Notes: generated by a model not told the origin, from the sequence alone. A stretch of DNA of 64,000 bases from Campylobacteraceae bacterium (GCA_031266555.1 JAISAU010000007.1:62001-126000); one strand, 5' to 3'. Shown: positions 27,325-36,597, counted from the first letter of the stretch. Program-made: numbers and translations.

Positions 27325-28020
27325 TTAAAAATTTAAATTTTGAACGCGTTTGGCTTCACGTTTTGTAACGCTGTTTGTATTTGGAACATGTCTTAAAATC
27401 TCTCTTTTAAGTTCAGCTATATTTTCCTCTACAGTGATGGCGTTTTGAGAAGTTATTATAAGATTTCTGTATGGCACATAAAGCCAAATGCCATAATCTT
27501 CATCCGCGATGATTTTTAATATCTCGTCTTTGTTTTCTGGATATTTTTTTATTAAAAAGATAGCGAACAATAAAAACGAATCTCCAAAATATTCGCGCTC
27601 AAATTCTAAAGAGGGTGAAATATAGTAGTAAGAAATTAGCTCACGATAACACTCTTCATCCATTTTCTCTTTTATAAAAGGTTTTAAGGGTTCTATTTTG
27701 CTCTCAAAGTCGCTTGTATCCATATCAAGATCGTTTATAGCTCTAAATTCGCTTAAAGGCTCAAACCTTAAATTGGTAGTTCCAAGTTTTTCTATTATGA
27801 TTCGTATAGGGGTATGAATATATACGCTGATACGATTTATCCTAACAGCTAAAAAATCATTATTTGAAAACGAAAAGCTTTTATCTTGTTTTTTTATCAG
27901 ATTTAATACGTCCAAAAGTTGCGCATTTTCGTCCGCTTCAATTTTATATTGTTTATAATACGGAAGGAAATCCGTTTGTGCGTTAAAACGAAAAGCGTTG
28001 ATATTAAGCGAATAAGACAT
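27325..28020 (-). CDS. SdhB-like (DUF5644) protein lacking ferredoxin cysteines
   Basis: A 231-residue protein. Its first 80 residues follow the iron-sulfur subunit of succinate dehydrogenase or fumarate reductase closely in pattern: INAFRFNAQTDFLPYYKQYK then LLDVLNLIKKQDKSF. Where the CxxxxCxxC [2Fe-2S] ligands should be, it has FSNNDFLAVRINRI with no cysteine. The whole protein has one cysteine. The start ATG follows AAGGA by seven bases. It is the first gene of an operon with the HdrB-like protein, so both partners have lost their clusters together. Confidence 0.65.
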   Translation of the reverse strand: MSYSLNINAFRFNAQTDFLPYYKQYKIEADENAQLLDVLNLIKKQDKSFSFSNNDFLAVRINRISVYIHTPIRIIIEKLGTTNLRFEPLSEFRAINDLDMDTSDFESKIEPLKPFIKEKMDEECYRELISYYYISPSLEFEREYFGDSFLLFAIFLIKKYPENKDEILKIIADEDYGIWLYVPYRNLIITSQNAITVEENIAELKREILRHVPNTNSVTKREAKRVQNLNF

Positions 28021-28187
28021 ACTTTTTTCCTTAGCGAGTAGAATTAAGTAGTTTAGCCCAAAAACACTTAATATATTTTTTATTAAACGTTCTTTTAAAA
28101 ATTAAGTTCTTACATGTTTCTTTTTGTAGCTAACCTAACATTAAAGAGAGCGCTACTATAATATCTGATTTTAATTTCGGAAACAAG

Positions 28188-29009
28188 ATGGATAAAGAGT
28201 CATTCGCGATATCTCAATTTCAAAACAAATTTATAGGCGACGATGGAGCAGTTGTTGGCAAATGGGTCTATTCAAAAGATATTTTCGCCGAAGATACGCA
28301 TTTTAAGAAAGAGTGGCTTAATCTTTCGCAAATAGCTAAAAAAGCTATGCTTGTAAATATTTCAGACGCTGTAGCTATGAACGCGAAACCAAAATACGCA
28401 CTTTTAGGAGTTGTTATTCCTAAAGATTTTTCACTTGAACAGATAAAAGAGCTTACATGTAGTTTTTTAGATACGGCAAAACAACATAATATACAAATCA
28501 TAGGCGGCGATACTGTATCCGGAGATAAACTTATCGTTTGCGTTACCATTATTTCGAGAAAAAGAAAATATACTCTAAAGCGCGAAGGGTTGAAAAAGGG
28601 CGATTTAATAGCTTACACGGGAGAGCTTGGGGAGAGTTTAAGGGATTTGAACAGACTTTTTGAAGGCAAAAAGATTTTGGAAAATTCGCGTTTTGCAGAA
28701 CCTTTTTTGAGGGAAGAATTTGTGAAAAAAGCGGCGAAATACTTAAGATGCGGGCTTGACATATCAGACTCCCTCAGCAAAGATTTATCGCGTATTTGCG
28801 CACTTTCAAATCTTGGCGTTGAATTTTTGAAAGATTTTACAAAAGAAGAGCTTTGCAGCGGTGAGGAGTATGAAATGCTTGTCGCGTTTAAACCAAAATA
28901 TAAAGATAAAATACTCCAAATAGCGCAAAAAACCAGCACGCCGATTAATATATTCGCGAAAGCCAAAGACGGACTGTATAAAAGCGAATGTAAAGAGCAT
29001 CATTTTTAA
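28188..29009 (+). CDS. thiL: Thiamine-monophosphate kinase
   Basis: Makes thiamine diphosphate from the monophosphate. The 273-residue protein is shorter than the usual 320, as in other Campylobacterota, but has the family motifs: IGDDGAVVG, DTHFKKEWLNLSQIAKKAM, NISDAVAMNAKPKYALLG, GGDTVSGDKL, and GLDISDSLSKDL. It is followed immediately by truD, whose ribosome binding site overlaps the thiL stop. No TPP riboswitch is visible in the 167 bases upstream. A palindrome copy lies inside the gene at 28453. Confidence 0.92.
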   Translation: MDKESFAISQFQNKFIGDDGAVVGKWVYSKDIFAEDTHFKKEWLNLSQIAKKAMLVNISDAVAMNAKPKYALLGVVIPKDFSLEQIKELTCSFLDTAKQHNIQIIGGDTVSGDKLIVCVTIISRKRKYTLKREGLKKGDLIAYTGELGESLRDLNRLFEGKKILENSRFAEPFLREEFVKKAAKYLRCGLDISDSLSKDLSRICALSNLGVEFLKDFTKEELCSGEEYEMLVAFKPKYKDKILQIAQKTSTPINIFAKAKDGLYKSECKEHHF

Positions 29010-29019
29010 AGGAAAAATT

Positions 29020-30111
29020 TTGAGCAGACTTTTTTTTACGAATCACACGCCCGTACAAGCGTATTTTACAAAAAACTCAAACGATTTTGTCGTAAGCGAA
29101 ATACCTTTGTATGAATTCAGCGGTAACGGCGAACATCTTGTATTACATGTAAGAAAAAAAGATTTGACTACATGGCAAACGCTGCAAATATTCAGCGAGA
29201 TAAGCGGCGCGAAAATACGTGATTTCGGATATGCCGGGTTAAAAGATAAAGACGGCATGACGACGCAATACATAAGCATTCACAAAAGTTATGGAAAAGC
29301 GTTTGAAAATTTTACACATCAAAATATCAAGATTTTGAATTCAAACTATCACAACAATAAGATAAAAATAGGGCATTTAAAAGGCAATCGCTTTTTTATT
29401 CGTCTGAAAAAAGTCTTGCCTGTCGACGCGCTAAAGATAAAAGAGGCTTTTGGGCGCATATCGCAAGAAGGATATCCGAACTATTTTGGTTATCAGCGTT
29501 TCGGTAAGGGCGGAGATAATTTCAGCGAAGGTAAAGCGATACTGCTTGGGGAAAGAAAAGAGAGAAATAAAAAACTTAGAGATTTTTTGATTAGCGCTTA
29601 TCAAAGCGAGCTTTTTAACCGTTGGCTGTCAAAAAGAGTTGAGATAAGCAAATATTTTGAAAGTTTTAACGAAAAAGAGTTGCAATCCACGCTTAATTGG
29701 GGTAAAAACAGTATCAAAGAGATAAAAAAGCAACCGCAGTTTTTTAAACTCTTAAGAGGAGACGTATGCCACCATTATCCGCACGGTAAAGCTTTTATAT
29801 GCGAGGATACCGAAGTTGAACTCGAGAGATTTAACGCTAAAAATATAACGATAACGGGATGGCTTGTCGGCGGCAGATCAATGAGAGCTTGCGACTTGGC
29901 CGGCGAGATAGAGAATGAGTATTTTAAAGAGAGTGAAATATTTTTGAGTAAACTTGACGGTACGAGGCGTTTCGCGTGGAATTTTATAGAAAATCCGGAA
30001 TTTAAATACAAAGAAGAAGACGCATGGGTAGAGTTGGCGTTTACGCTGACAAAAGGAGCGTACGCTACTGTGGTTTTGGAGGAGATTTTACACAAAGAGT
30101 TAGCAGAGTAA
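29020..30111 (+). CDS. truD: tRNA pseudouridine synthase D
   Basis: Forms pseudouridine 13 in certain tRNAs. The signature GYAGLKDKDGMTTQYIS contains the catalytic Asp, and NYFGYQRFGKGGDN is the second TruD motif. The start is TTG 29020, eight bases after AAAGGA (29008-29013), which itself overlaps the end of thiL, so the two are coupled. 363 residues, full length. The codons for LHVRK include an exact TTACATGTAAG palindrome. Confidence 0.94.
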   Translation: MSRLFFTNHTPVQAYFTKNSNDFVVSEIPLYEFSGNGEHLVLHVRKKDLTTWQTLQIFSEISGAKIRDFGYAGLKDKDGMTTQYISIHKSYGKAFENFTHQNIKILNSNYHNNKIKIGHLKGNRFFIRLKKVLPVDALKIKEAFGRISQEGYPNYFGYQRFGKGGDNFSEGKAILLGERKERNKKLRDFLISAYQSELFNRWLSKRVEISKYFESFNEKELQSTLNWGKNSIKEIKKQPQFFKLLRGDVCHHYPHGKAFICEDTEVELERFNAKNITITGWLVGGRSMRACDLAGEIENEYFKESEIFLSKLDGTRRFAWNFIENPEFKYKEEDAWVELAFTLTKGAYATVVLEEILHKELAE

Positions 30112-30580
30112 GGAAGTTTACGCGCTAAAAAATCTGATTTAAAATATTTTGCGTTACATGTGAAGAGTAAAAATATTTTTATTATCTAAAAAGAATAGTG
30201 AAAAGTTCTACATGTAGGGCTTTAAAATAAAAATTTATTTTTTACTTTTTTATCGTATTTCTCAAGCATACATGTAGTAAAAAATTATGTTTTTCTCAAA
30301 TTATATAAAGAATAAGTATGTTTTTTAATATATATCTTTTTCTTATAAAGTTATTCTTTATTCTTATTTATAGCATAAAAGTTATGCTACCTAAAATCCT
30401 CACCTCTCACAGTTTTTTACATACAATAAAGATTATAGAAGGAAAGGGCGAACAATAGTTTGCATTTTGCACATATTTTTATGCGTTTCATAGATATTTA
30501 TTAAATACTTAATAATTCACTTTTCAATTTAAGCTTTGTTTTTTTGGACATGATTTTGATATTTTATTCAAAGGACGGAT
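30112..30580. repeat. Spacer with TACATGTA copies and a small palindrome
   Basis: About 470 bases after truD. TACATGTA occurs at 30209 and 30269, with TACATGTG at 30155. A separate palindrome TAGCATAA AAG TTATGCTA lies at 30371-30389. A purine-rich stretch near 30437 looks like a ribosome binding site but only a 14-codon frame follows. I see no gene here. Confidence 0.55.
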
Positions 30581-31033
30581 ACGAACAAAAGTTTACTTTG
30601 TTTAATAGCTATTTTTATAGCTATGTTATTTACGGCTTGCGGTGGCGGAGGAGGCGGTAGTGATACTCCTAGCGCAAAAAGTTGCAACGTGCAATCACAT
30701 GCAAAAGATGATGCTTCTTATACAGGTTTTTATGACGTTGCGTCTACCGATTGCGAATTTTTCGCTACGGCGAAATATAGTGACGGCACTATTATAGGCT
30801 ATGCGGTATCAACTCCTCAAAACCCTAATTTAGCACAAGTTCCTTCTTATGACGCACAATACAGCAATTATTGCAAAGTAGATTTTTTAGTATTTACAGA
30901 AGTTGGCGGCTGGCGCGGATACTTTACAAATTCCGAGTGCGTTATAAACGATAGAGATGTGTATGACGGCGACGAACCCGACAGATGTTACTATGTCTAT
31001 AAAAATGAAAACAAAGAAGTTGCTTGCAATTAA
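30581..31033 (+). CDS. Small lipoprotein, apparently starting at ACG
   Basis: The first ATG (30623) gives a protein starting five residues before the lipobox cysteine, too short for a signal peptide. In the same frame upstream are codons for NKSLLCLIAIFIAM, which make a perfect lipoprotein signal with lipobox LFTAC. They begin at ACG 30581, five bases after AAAGGA (30570-30575), exactly where an ATG should be. The mature 130-residue part starts with a glycine run, has six cysteines and no family I recognise. Either ACG is used as a weak start or the start codon has been mutated. A strong terminator follows. Confidence 0.6.
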   Translation, partial: TNKSLLCLIAIFIAMLFTACGGGGGGSDTPSAKSCNVQSHAKDDASYTGFYDVASTDCEFFATAKYSDGTIIGYAVSTPQNPNLAQVPSYDAQYSNYCKVDFLVFTEVGGWRGYFTNSECVINDRDVYDGDEPDRCYYVYKNENKEVACN

Positions 31034-31042
31034 ACAAAACAG

Positions 31043-31071
31043 AAGGTAGCATAACAAACTACCTTATTTTT
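31043..31071 (+). terminator. Rho-independent terminator of the lipoprotein gene
   Basis: Stem AAGGTAG / CTACCTT with a nine-base loop, followed by ATTTTT, 10 bases after the lipoprotein stop codon. Its presence argues that the lipoprotein gene is, or recently was, expressed. Confidence 0.75.
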
Positions 31072-31227
31072 CACATGTAGCCTTTTATACTACAATTGCA
31101 AATCTTATTTTAAAAGGTTTATATCTCAGCTTTAAAAGTTGATTTTCCAAAAAATATTGTATATTGGGGACTTACGTTTTTGGTATATTATTTTATAGCT
31201 ACGTACGGAACTTTTCACTAAAGTTTA

Positions 31228-31255
31228 CAAGAGACTTTAAGAGTAAAGTCTCTTG
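31228..31255 (-). terminator. Perfect 12-base-pair hairpin
   Basis: CAAGAGACTTTA pairs with TAAAGTCTCTTG around a four-base loop. It lies 18 bases after the end of the decayed minus-strand gene and is its likely terminator, although no long T run follows. Confidence 0.5.
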
Positions 31256-31273
31256 TCTCTAAGCTTAAAAATA

Positions 31274-31473
31274 CTATTTCCAAGCATTAAAAGCTTCCAT
31301 AAAATTTTTATAGTCTGTCTTTAACGTGCAATGCATTTTGCAAACTTAGTATGGTTGTATAAATATTCGGGTATTTGGGCTTTATAAGGCACTTTTGCAT
31401 ATTTTGCAGCACAGGCATTAAAAATTAGCGCGCGACAGGTTAATAGCGCTAGAACAATTGTCTTAAATTCCAT
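31274..31473 (-). pseudogene. Frameshifted small exported or lipoprotein gene
   Basis: From ATG 31473 one frame gives a signal-like start (MEFKTIVLALL, then LIFNACAAKY) and runs 50 codons to TAA at 31321. A second frame, one base off, continues with CKMHCTLKTDYKNFMEAFN and ends at TAG 31274. Joined near 31345 they make about 66 residues with a plausible secreted, cysteine-containing protein. A one-base deletion near TAAG is the simplest cause. A hairpin follows directly. No ribosome binding site is seen, which fits a dead gene; a sequencing error cannot be excluded. Confidence 0.4.
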
Positions 31474-31623
31474 TGTATACAACAATTAAAAATATTAAAA
31501 TACTCTACATGTAACGTTAGATTGTGAAATATATTAATCCTTAATATGCGAACACATTAGCAAAATATCTAAATCTTTCTACATGTAAACGTAAAAACAA
31601 ACTTTTTACATGTTGGTGTCTTA

Positions 31624-31856
31624 TTAGTCTATATAGCTTTTGGGTTGGTCGTAATAGTAGGTCTTATTAGGCGTAATAGAGTGAGAATATGAATTTTGTT
31701 CCGCATTCAGCGGGGTGACTATTTTTCGTGTTCTTTTTTTGCAGAAGTAGTAACTGTAACGGATTGCGATGTTTGGTGGTCGTATTCATACGCATGTAAG
31801 CCTTCTATCCAGTTTTGGCGTGAGAAGTATTGGCAGTAAAATGCTTATTATTTCAT
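31624..31856 (-). pseudogene. Multiply frameshifted small secreted-protein gene
   Basis: Three frames together read as one small protein: a signal-like start (IISILLPILLT after ATG 31856), then NWIEGLHAYEYDHQTS and VTVTTSAKKEHEK, then VTPLNAEQNSYSH and TYYYDQPKSYID to the stop at 31624. The shifts fall at or near runs of A (ATGAAAT, CCAAAAC, GAAAAAT). About 77 residues if repaired. I do not know the family. Decay is likely; repeated errors in A runs are the alternative. Confidence 0.35.
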
Positions 31857-31995
31857 GTATATTATTTTATGAGTATGATTATTTTGTATGCAAAACTTAC
31901 CCAATTGCATTTAAAACTTATAAGCCTTACATGTAAAAGATTTTGTCAAGTTGAAAAATATGTTGATTTTGTTTAGAGAATTCAATATTTGGGGC

Positions 31996-32018
31996 AAGAG
32001 GGAAGTATTTTCCCTCTT
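31996..32018 (-). terminator. Terminator of the cmeABC-like operon
   Basis: Stem AAGAGGGAA / TTCCCTCTT with a five-base loop, starting four bases beyond the cmeC stop. The T tract is better on the plus strand, so it may also stop transcripts coming from the left. Confidence 0.65.
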
Positions 32019-32021
32019 TTG

Positions 32022-33431
32022 CTAGTTTGGTTTATTTTTATTCCAACCGCCTCCAAGAGCCTTAAATAACGCGACTCCGCTACTTAAAAGAGATTGGTGA
32101 GTTTGAATAGTAGATAATTGCGCGTTTAAAAGTGAACGTTGGGCGTCCAACACTGAAAGATAATCAACATAACCGGCTTCATATTGATAATTTACAAGTT
32201 CAAGCGTACGTTTGATAGCGCCTTCATAATCTCGCGCATTTTTTAGGTTTTCTTCCAAAAACATACGAGAAGTCATAGCGTTGTAAACTTCGCTAAAAGC
32301 GTTTAAGACACTTTTTTCGTAATTTATAGCGGCTATATCTTTTGAAATTCTCGCCATTTCAACATTATTTGACGTTCTGCCAAAATCTATCAAAGGAGCG
32401 GCAAGAGTTGCTCCGGCATTCCAAGTTCTAGCACTTGATTTCAATAGATTGTCAACATCATAACTGCCAAGACCAAAAAGCGCGGAGAGACTTAAGCTTG
32501 GAAAGTAAGCCGCGCGAGCTACTCCTATCAATTCGTTAGACGATACAAGTTGTTGAAAACTTGCCTCTATGTCCGGTCTGTTTTCTATTATATTTGAAGG
32601 GATGTTACTTGGTATTGAAATATCGTTTGGCAACGCTTCAGCCGTGATGTTTTTATCTGCCAACAATCCTTGCACATCTCGTCCAAGCAATATTCCAAGA
32701 GCGCTTCCTGTAGTCGCTATTTGTTGTTCTATATTGTTTTTCGTAATTTTAGCGCTTGACAAAAGCGACTCTTGCTGCGCCAATGTGCTTTCTCTTTCAA
32801 CTCCCGCTTCAAAACGAGTTTTTGTAAGCTCAAACGTCTCTTCTCTTGTTTGAATAGTCTGTTTTACAAGCGATAACTGCTCTTTTAGCGATAAAAGCAC
32901 AAAATAGCTGTCGGCTACTCCGCTTGCCAAAGAGAGTCTAACTCCATCAGCGGACGCTTTTGAAGATAGTAGTTCCGCTTTAGCAGCAGAATTTGCGGAG
33001 GAGATTTTTCCCCATAAGTCAACTTCATAACTTAAAATCGCGCTTAACGAAAAATCATTATAAGTCGCTCTGCGTCCTTGCGAAGAGAAAGTTTCCTCAC
33101 TCGTTTGAGTTCTGGAAGCTCCTCCCTTAGCACTAAGAGTTGGGTATCTATCGGCTTCTTTTATGGCTAATGAAGCGCGAGCGAGCGAAATATTAAGTAA
33201 AGCTATCTCTAGATCTTTATTGTTTTCCAAAGCCTCTTCCACAAGCGAGTTTAAAGTCTCATCGTTATACTCTTCCCACCATTTGTCCGATATTATCGTT
33301 GTGTTATTCACATTAAATCCCAAAGAGGCTATATCGGAACTTTCTACATGTGAAGTCGTTAATTTTGGAGAAAGCGAGCAACTCGTAAATATGAGCGCGC
33401 AAGCTATCATCAGACACATTTTCTTATTCAT
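32022..33431 (-). CDS. cmeC: Outer-membrane efflux channel, CmeC/OprM type
   Basis: Outer-membrane channel of a tripartite RND multidrug pump. A lipoprotein signal (MNKKMCLMIACALIFTSC) is followed by two repeated TolC-family domains with long helices (KEADRYPTLSAKGG, LSYEVDLWGKISSANSAAKAEL, FEAGVERESTLAQQESLL). 469 residues from the chosen start. ATG 33431 is six bases after AAAGGAG; the longer frame from 33455 lacks a binding site. It overlaps the end of cmeB by eight bases. Last gene of the operon, with a terminator directly after it. Confidence 0.92.
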   Translation of the reverse strand: MNKKMCLMIACALIFTSCSLSPKLTTSHVESSDIASLGFNVNNTTIISDKWWEEYNDETLNSLVEEALENNKDLEIALLNISLARASLAIKEADRYPTLSAKGGASRTQTSEETFSSQGRRATYNDFSLSAILSYEVDLWGKISSANSAAKAELLSSKASADGVRLSLASGVADSYFVLLSLKEQLSLVKQTIQTREETFELTKTRFEAGVERESTLAQQESLLSSAKITKNNIEQQIATTGSALGILLGRDVQGLLADKNITAEALPNDISIPSNIPSNIIENRPDIEASFQQLVSSNELIGVARAAYFPSLSLSALFGLGSYDVDNLLKSSARTWNAGATLAAPLIDFGRTSNNVEMARISKDIAAINYEKSVLNAFSEVYNAMTSRMFLEENLKNARDYEGAIKRTLELVNYQYEAGYVDYLSVLDAQRSLLNAQLSTIQTHQSLLSSGVALFKALGGGWNKNKPN

Positions 33432-36400
33432 CCTCATCTCCTTTTTCGCTGTCATTTGTTTTTCTTGAAATGAATTTTTGATTTAATTTAGCAAGCCAAC
33501 TATAAAAAAGCGGTACATAAAAAATCGCGATAGTAGTTGAAGCTATCATTCCTCCGATAACGCCTGTACCTATAGCGTGACGGCTAGCAGCTCCTGCTCC
33601 CGAACTTATCGCCAAAGGAATAACGCCGAGCGTAAACGCTAAAGAGGTCATAACTATCGGTCTAAAGCGAAGTTTTGCCGCTTCCAAAGTAGCGTCAAGT
33701 ATACTTTTGCCTTTCTCTTGCGCTAACATCGCGAATTCTACAATTAAAACGGCGTTTTTAGCCGCAAGTCCTATAAGCACCAAAAGTCCTATTTGGAAAT
33801 AGATATCGTTGCTTATACCTCTTAAATAAACGGCGAGAATAGCTCCAAAAGCCGCGAATGGAACAGCGGTCACAACCGCTAAAGGCATTAACCATCTCTC
33901 ATATTGAGCCGATAAAATCAAAAAGATAAAAATAACACCGAATATAAACGCTTTAGAGCCGGAACCTTGCATCTCTTTTTCTTGATAAGAGCTTCCTATC
34001 CAACCGATATTATAACCTTCCGGCAATACTTCGTTAGCTACCTCTTCAATAGCTCTTAACGCGTCGCCTGACGTATATCCATCCGCTATATTCGCGTCGC
34101 CTGTGACTTTAGCGGCATTAAATACGTTGTATCTTTCAATTATGTCGGCTCCTACTATCTTATCAAATCTGACAAGCGAACTTAACGGCACAAGGCTGCC
34201 GCTTTGAGAGCGTACAAAAATATTGCTCGCGTCTTCTGGTTTTTCTCTGTATGAGTTATCGGCTTGAACGTTTACCCTGTAAGACCTTCCGTAAAGATCA
34301 AAATCATTTACATAGTAAGAACCGAAGCTTGACTGTAAAGCCGCGAATGCGTCGGATATGGAAACGCCGTAAGATTTGGCTTTTTCTTTGTCTATCTCTA
34401 TTTTATATTGCGGATAGTTGATATCAAAGTTTGTTCTAACGCTTGTATTTGAAAGCTCTTTTCTTGTTTTGGCTTTTTCCACTACTTGATTTGTTAATTC
34501 TTGCAAAGTTTGCATAGAACCGCCGGTTCTGTCTTGTATATACATTTCAAAACCGCTTGATATGCTAAGTCCCATAATAGCGGGCGGATTCAAGGCAACA
34601 GTTGTAGCTTCCGGTATCATAAAATTTAACTCTCTCATAAATTTATTCGCTATTGCGAAAGAGGATTGGTTTTGATTTTTACGTTCACTCCAATCTTTAA
34701 GCACAACAAACGATATACCGCTGCTTGTTCTTACCGAAAAGCTATTTAAAAGGTCAACGCCTGATAAAATTGTAACTTGTTTAACATTTTCATCATTTTT
34801 AACTATCTGTGTAAATTTACTGGCTACCTCTTTAGTTCTATCAAGCGAAGAAGCCGGCGGAAGCATAATGGCAGCCAAAACTACGCCTTTATCTTCAGGC
34901 GGTACCAACTCTGTGGGCACTTTAGTAAATAATTTATACGTTACGCCCATAAGCGCCGCGAATATCACTATAGCTATAATTCCGTGTCTTAATATAATCT
35001 TTACGCCACTTGTAAATATATTTGTTGAAGCATCAAAAACTTCGTTAAATTTCCTAATAAACCAAAACGGGCGCGGTTCTTTTCTTCTTAAAAACACCGC
35101 GCATAAAGACGGCGTCAACGTTAAAGCCACAATTCCGGATATTACAACTGAGATAACTATAGTGATTGCAAACTGTTGATACATTTGTCCGGTAAAACCG
35201 CCCATAAACGAAACAGGAATAAAAACGGCGCATAAAATCAACACTATCGCGACAACTGGACCCGTAACTTCTTGCATAGCTTGGATAGCCGCGCTCTTTA
35301 CGGATATTTTTGAATCTGAGTGAATTATTCTTTCTATATTTTCAATAACTATAATAGCGTCGTCAACAACAATTCCAATTGCTAGTATTAAGCCAAACAG
35401 CGTTAAAAGATTTATTGAAAAACCCATAGCGTACATACCGGCGAATGTGCCTATAATTGAAACTGGAACGGCTAGCATTGGTATAATAGTAGCTCTTACG
35501 TTTCCTAAGAACATGTAAACAATCAACATGACAAGTATAATAGCTTCTATGAATGTTTTCACAACTTCGTCTACAGAAATTTTAATAAAATCCGTAGTAT
35601 CGTAAGGAATTGCGTATTTCAAATGCTCGGGAAAGTTTTTACTAACTCGCTCCAAAGTTTCATCTACTAGCTCCGCCGTCTCCAAAGCGTTCGCGCCGCT
35701 TTGTAAAAATATACCTATAGCGATTACTTCTTGACCTTCAAGTCTTCCTTCTATATCATATGCTTCAATGCCAAGCTCTATACGCGCTACGTCTTTTAAT
35801 CTCAAAGTCGAGCCGTCGGAATTTGTGCGCATTATAATATCTTCAAACTCTTTTACGTTCGTAAAACGCCCGTCGGTTGTAATAGAATACGTAAATGCTT
35901 CGTTACCGCTATTTGGAGACTGGTTGAATTTGCCGGGCGCAAATTGGCTGTTTTGTTCTCTTACGGCGTTTACAACGTCATTTGGCGAAAGATTATATTT
36001 TGCCAGCATATCCGGTTTTGTCCAGATACGTATAGAATAATTTTGCCTGCTAAATAGTGCGGCGTCGCCCACGCCTTTTACTCTTTTTAATTCGTCAATT
36101 ACGTTCATTAAAGCATAATTTGCCATATATCCGGTATTGTATGTGCTATTTTCCGAATACAAAGTGACAAGCTTTAAAATAGTTGAGGAACGCTTAATTA
36201 CGGTAACGCCTCTTGCTTGAACTTCAGCGGGAAGATTAGCTAAAACTTGCTGTACACGGTTATTTACGTCAATGGTAGCTTGATCCGGATCGGTGCCGAT
36301 TTTGAAAAATATATTTATAGATAAAGCTCCGCTCGAAGATGAAGTGGACGTCATGTATAACATGTTATCAACGCCATTTATCTGTTGTTCCAAAGGCGCG

Positions 36401-36588
36401 GCTACAGTATTTGCTATAGTTTCTGCATTCGCGCCCACATAAGTCGCGAAAACCGAAACTTGCGGCGGAGTGACGTTTGGATACTCTTCAACAGCCAACT
36501 CTTCAATGGAGACAAAACCTGCTATTAATACTATTATAGAGATTACTGTCGCAAAAATAGGTCTATATATAAAAAATTTAGAAAACAT
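33424..36588 (-). CDS. cmeB: RND multidrug efflux pump, CmeB/AcrB type
   Basis: Inner-membrane proton-driven pump of the HAE-1 family that exports drugs and bile salts in Campylobacter. 1054 residues with 12 transmembrane helices and two large periplasmic loops. The proton-relay Asp pair is in LILAIGIVVDDAIIVIENIE and the essential Lys in GLAAKNAVLIVEFAMLA. It lies 9 bases after cmeA and overlaps cmeC. Expected control by the CmeR-like repressor encoded upstream. Confidence 0.95.
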   Translation of the reverse strand: MFSKFFIYRPIFATVISIIVLIAGFVSIEELAVEEYPNVTPPQVSVFATYVGANAETIANTVAAPLEQQINGVDNMLYMTSTSSSSGALSINIFFKIGTDPDQATIDVNNRVQQVLANLPAEVQARGVTVIKRSSTILKLVTLYSENSTYNTGYMANYALMNVIDELKRVKGVGDAALFSRQNYSIRIWTKPDMLAKYNLSPNDVVNAVREQNSQFAPGKFNQSPNSGNEAFTYSITTDGRFTNVKEFEDIIMRTNSDGSTLRLKDVARIELGIEAYDIEGRLEGQEVIAIGIFLQSGANALETAELVDETLERVSKNFPEHLKYAIPYDTTDFIKISVDEVVKTFIEAIILVMLIVYMFLGNVRATIIPMLAVPVSIIGTFAGMYAMGFSINLLTLFGLILAIGIVVDDAIIVIENIERIIHSDSKISVKSAAIQAMQEVTGPVVAIVLILCAVFIPVSFMGGFTGQMYQQFAITIVISVVISGIVALTLTPSLCAVFLRRKEPRPFWFIRKFNEVFDASTNIFTSGVKIILRHGIIAIVIFAALMGVTYKLFTKVPTELVPPEDKGVVLAAIMLPPASSLDRTKEVASKFTQIVKNDENVKQVTILSGVDLLNSFSVRTSSGISFVVLKDWSERKNQNQSSFAIANKFMRELNFMIPEATTVALNPPAIMGLSISSGFEMYIQDRTGGSMQTLQELTNQVVEKAKTRKELSNTSVRTNFDINYPQYKIEIDKEKAKSYGVSISDAFAALQSSFGSYYVNDFDLYGRSYRVNVQADNSYREKPEDASNIFVRSQSGSLVPLSSLVRFDKIVGADIIERYNVFNAAKVTGDANIADGYTSGDALRAIEEVANEVLPEGYNIGWIGSSYQEKEMQGSGSKAFIFGVIFIFLILSAQYERWLMPLAVVTAVPFAAFGAILAVYLRGISNDIYFQIGLLVLIGLAAKNAVLIVEFAMLAQEKGKSILDATLEAAKLRFRPIVMTSLAFTLGVIPLAISSGAGAASRHAIGTGVIGGMIASTTIAIFYVPLFYSWLAKLNQKFISRKTNDSEKGDEDE

Positions 36589-36597
36589 ATTTTACCT

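Larger units (their letters stand above)
31034..32021. other. Gene-poor kilobase with two decayed small genes
   Basis: 988 bases without an intact gene. It contains the terminator of the lipoprotein gene, a perfect 12-base hairpin at 31228-31255, two frameshifted minus-strand coding remnants (31274-31473 and 31624-31856), TACATGTA copies at 31506, 31580 and 31928, and the terminator of cmeC. The rest is AT-rich with nothing recognisable. Confidence 0.6.

Noticed and set aside
28021-28187. TPP riboswitch before thiL
   Set aside because: The 167-base upstream region shows no THI-box sequence or matching hairpins.
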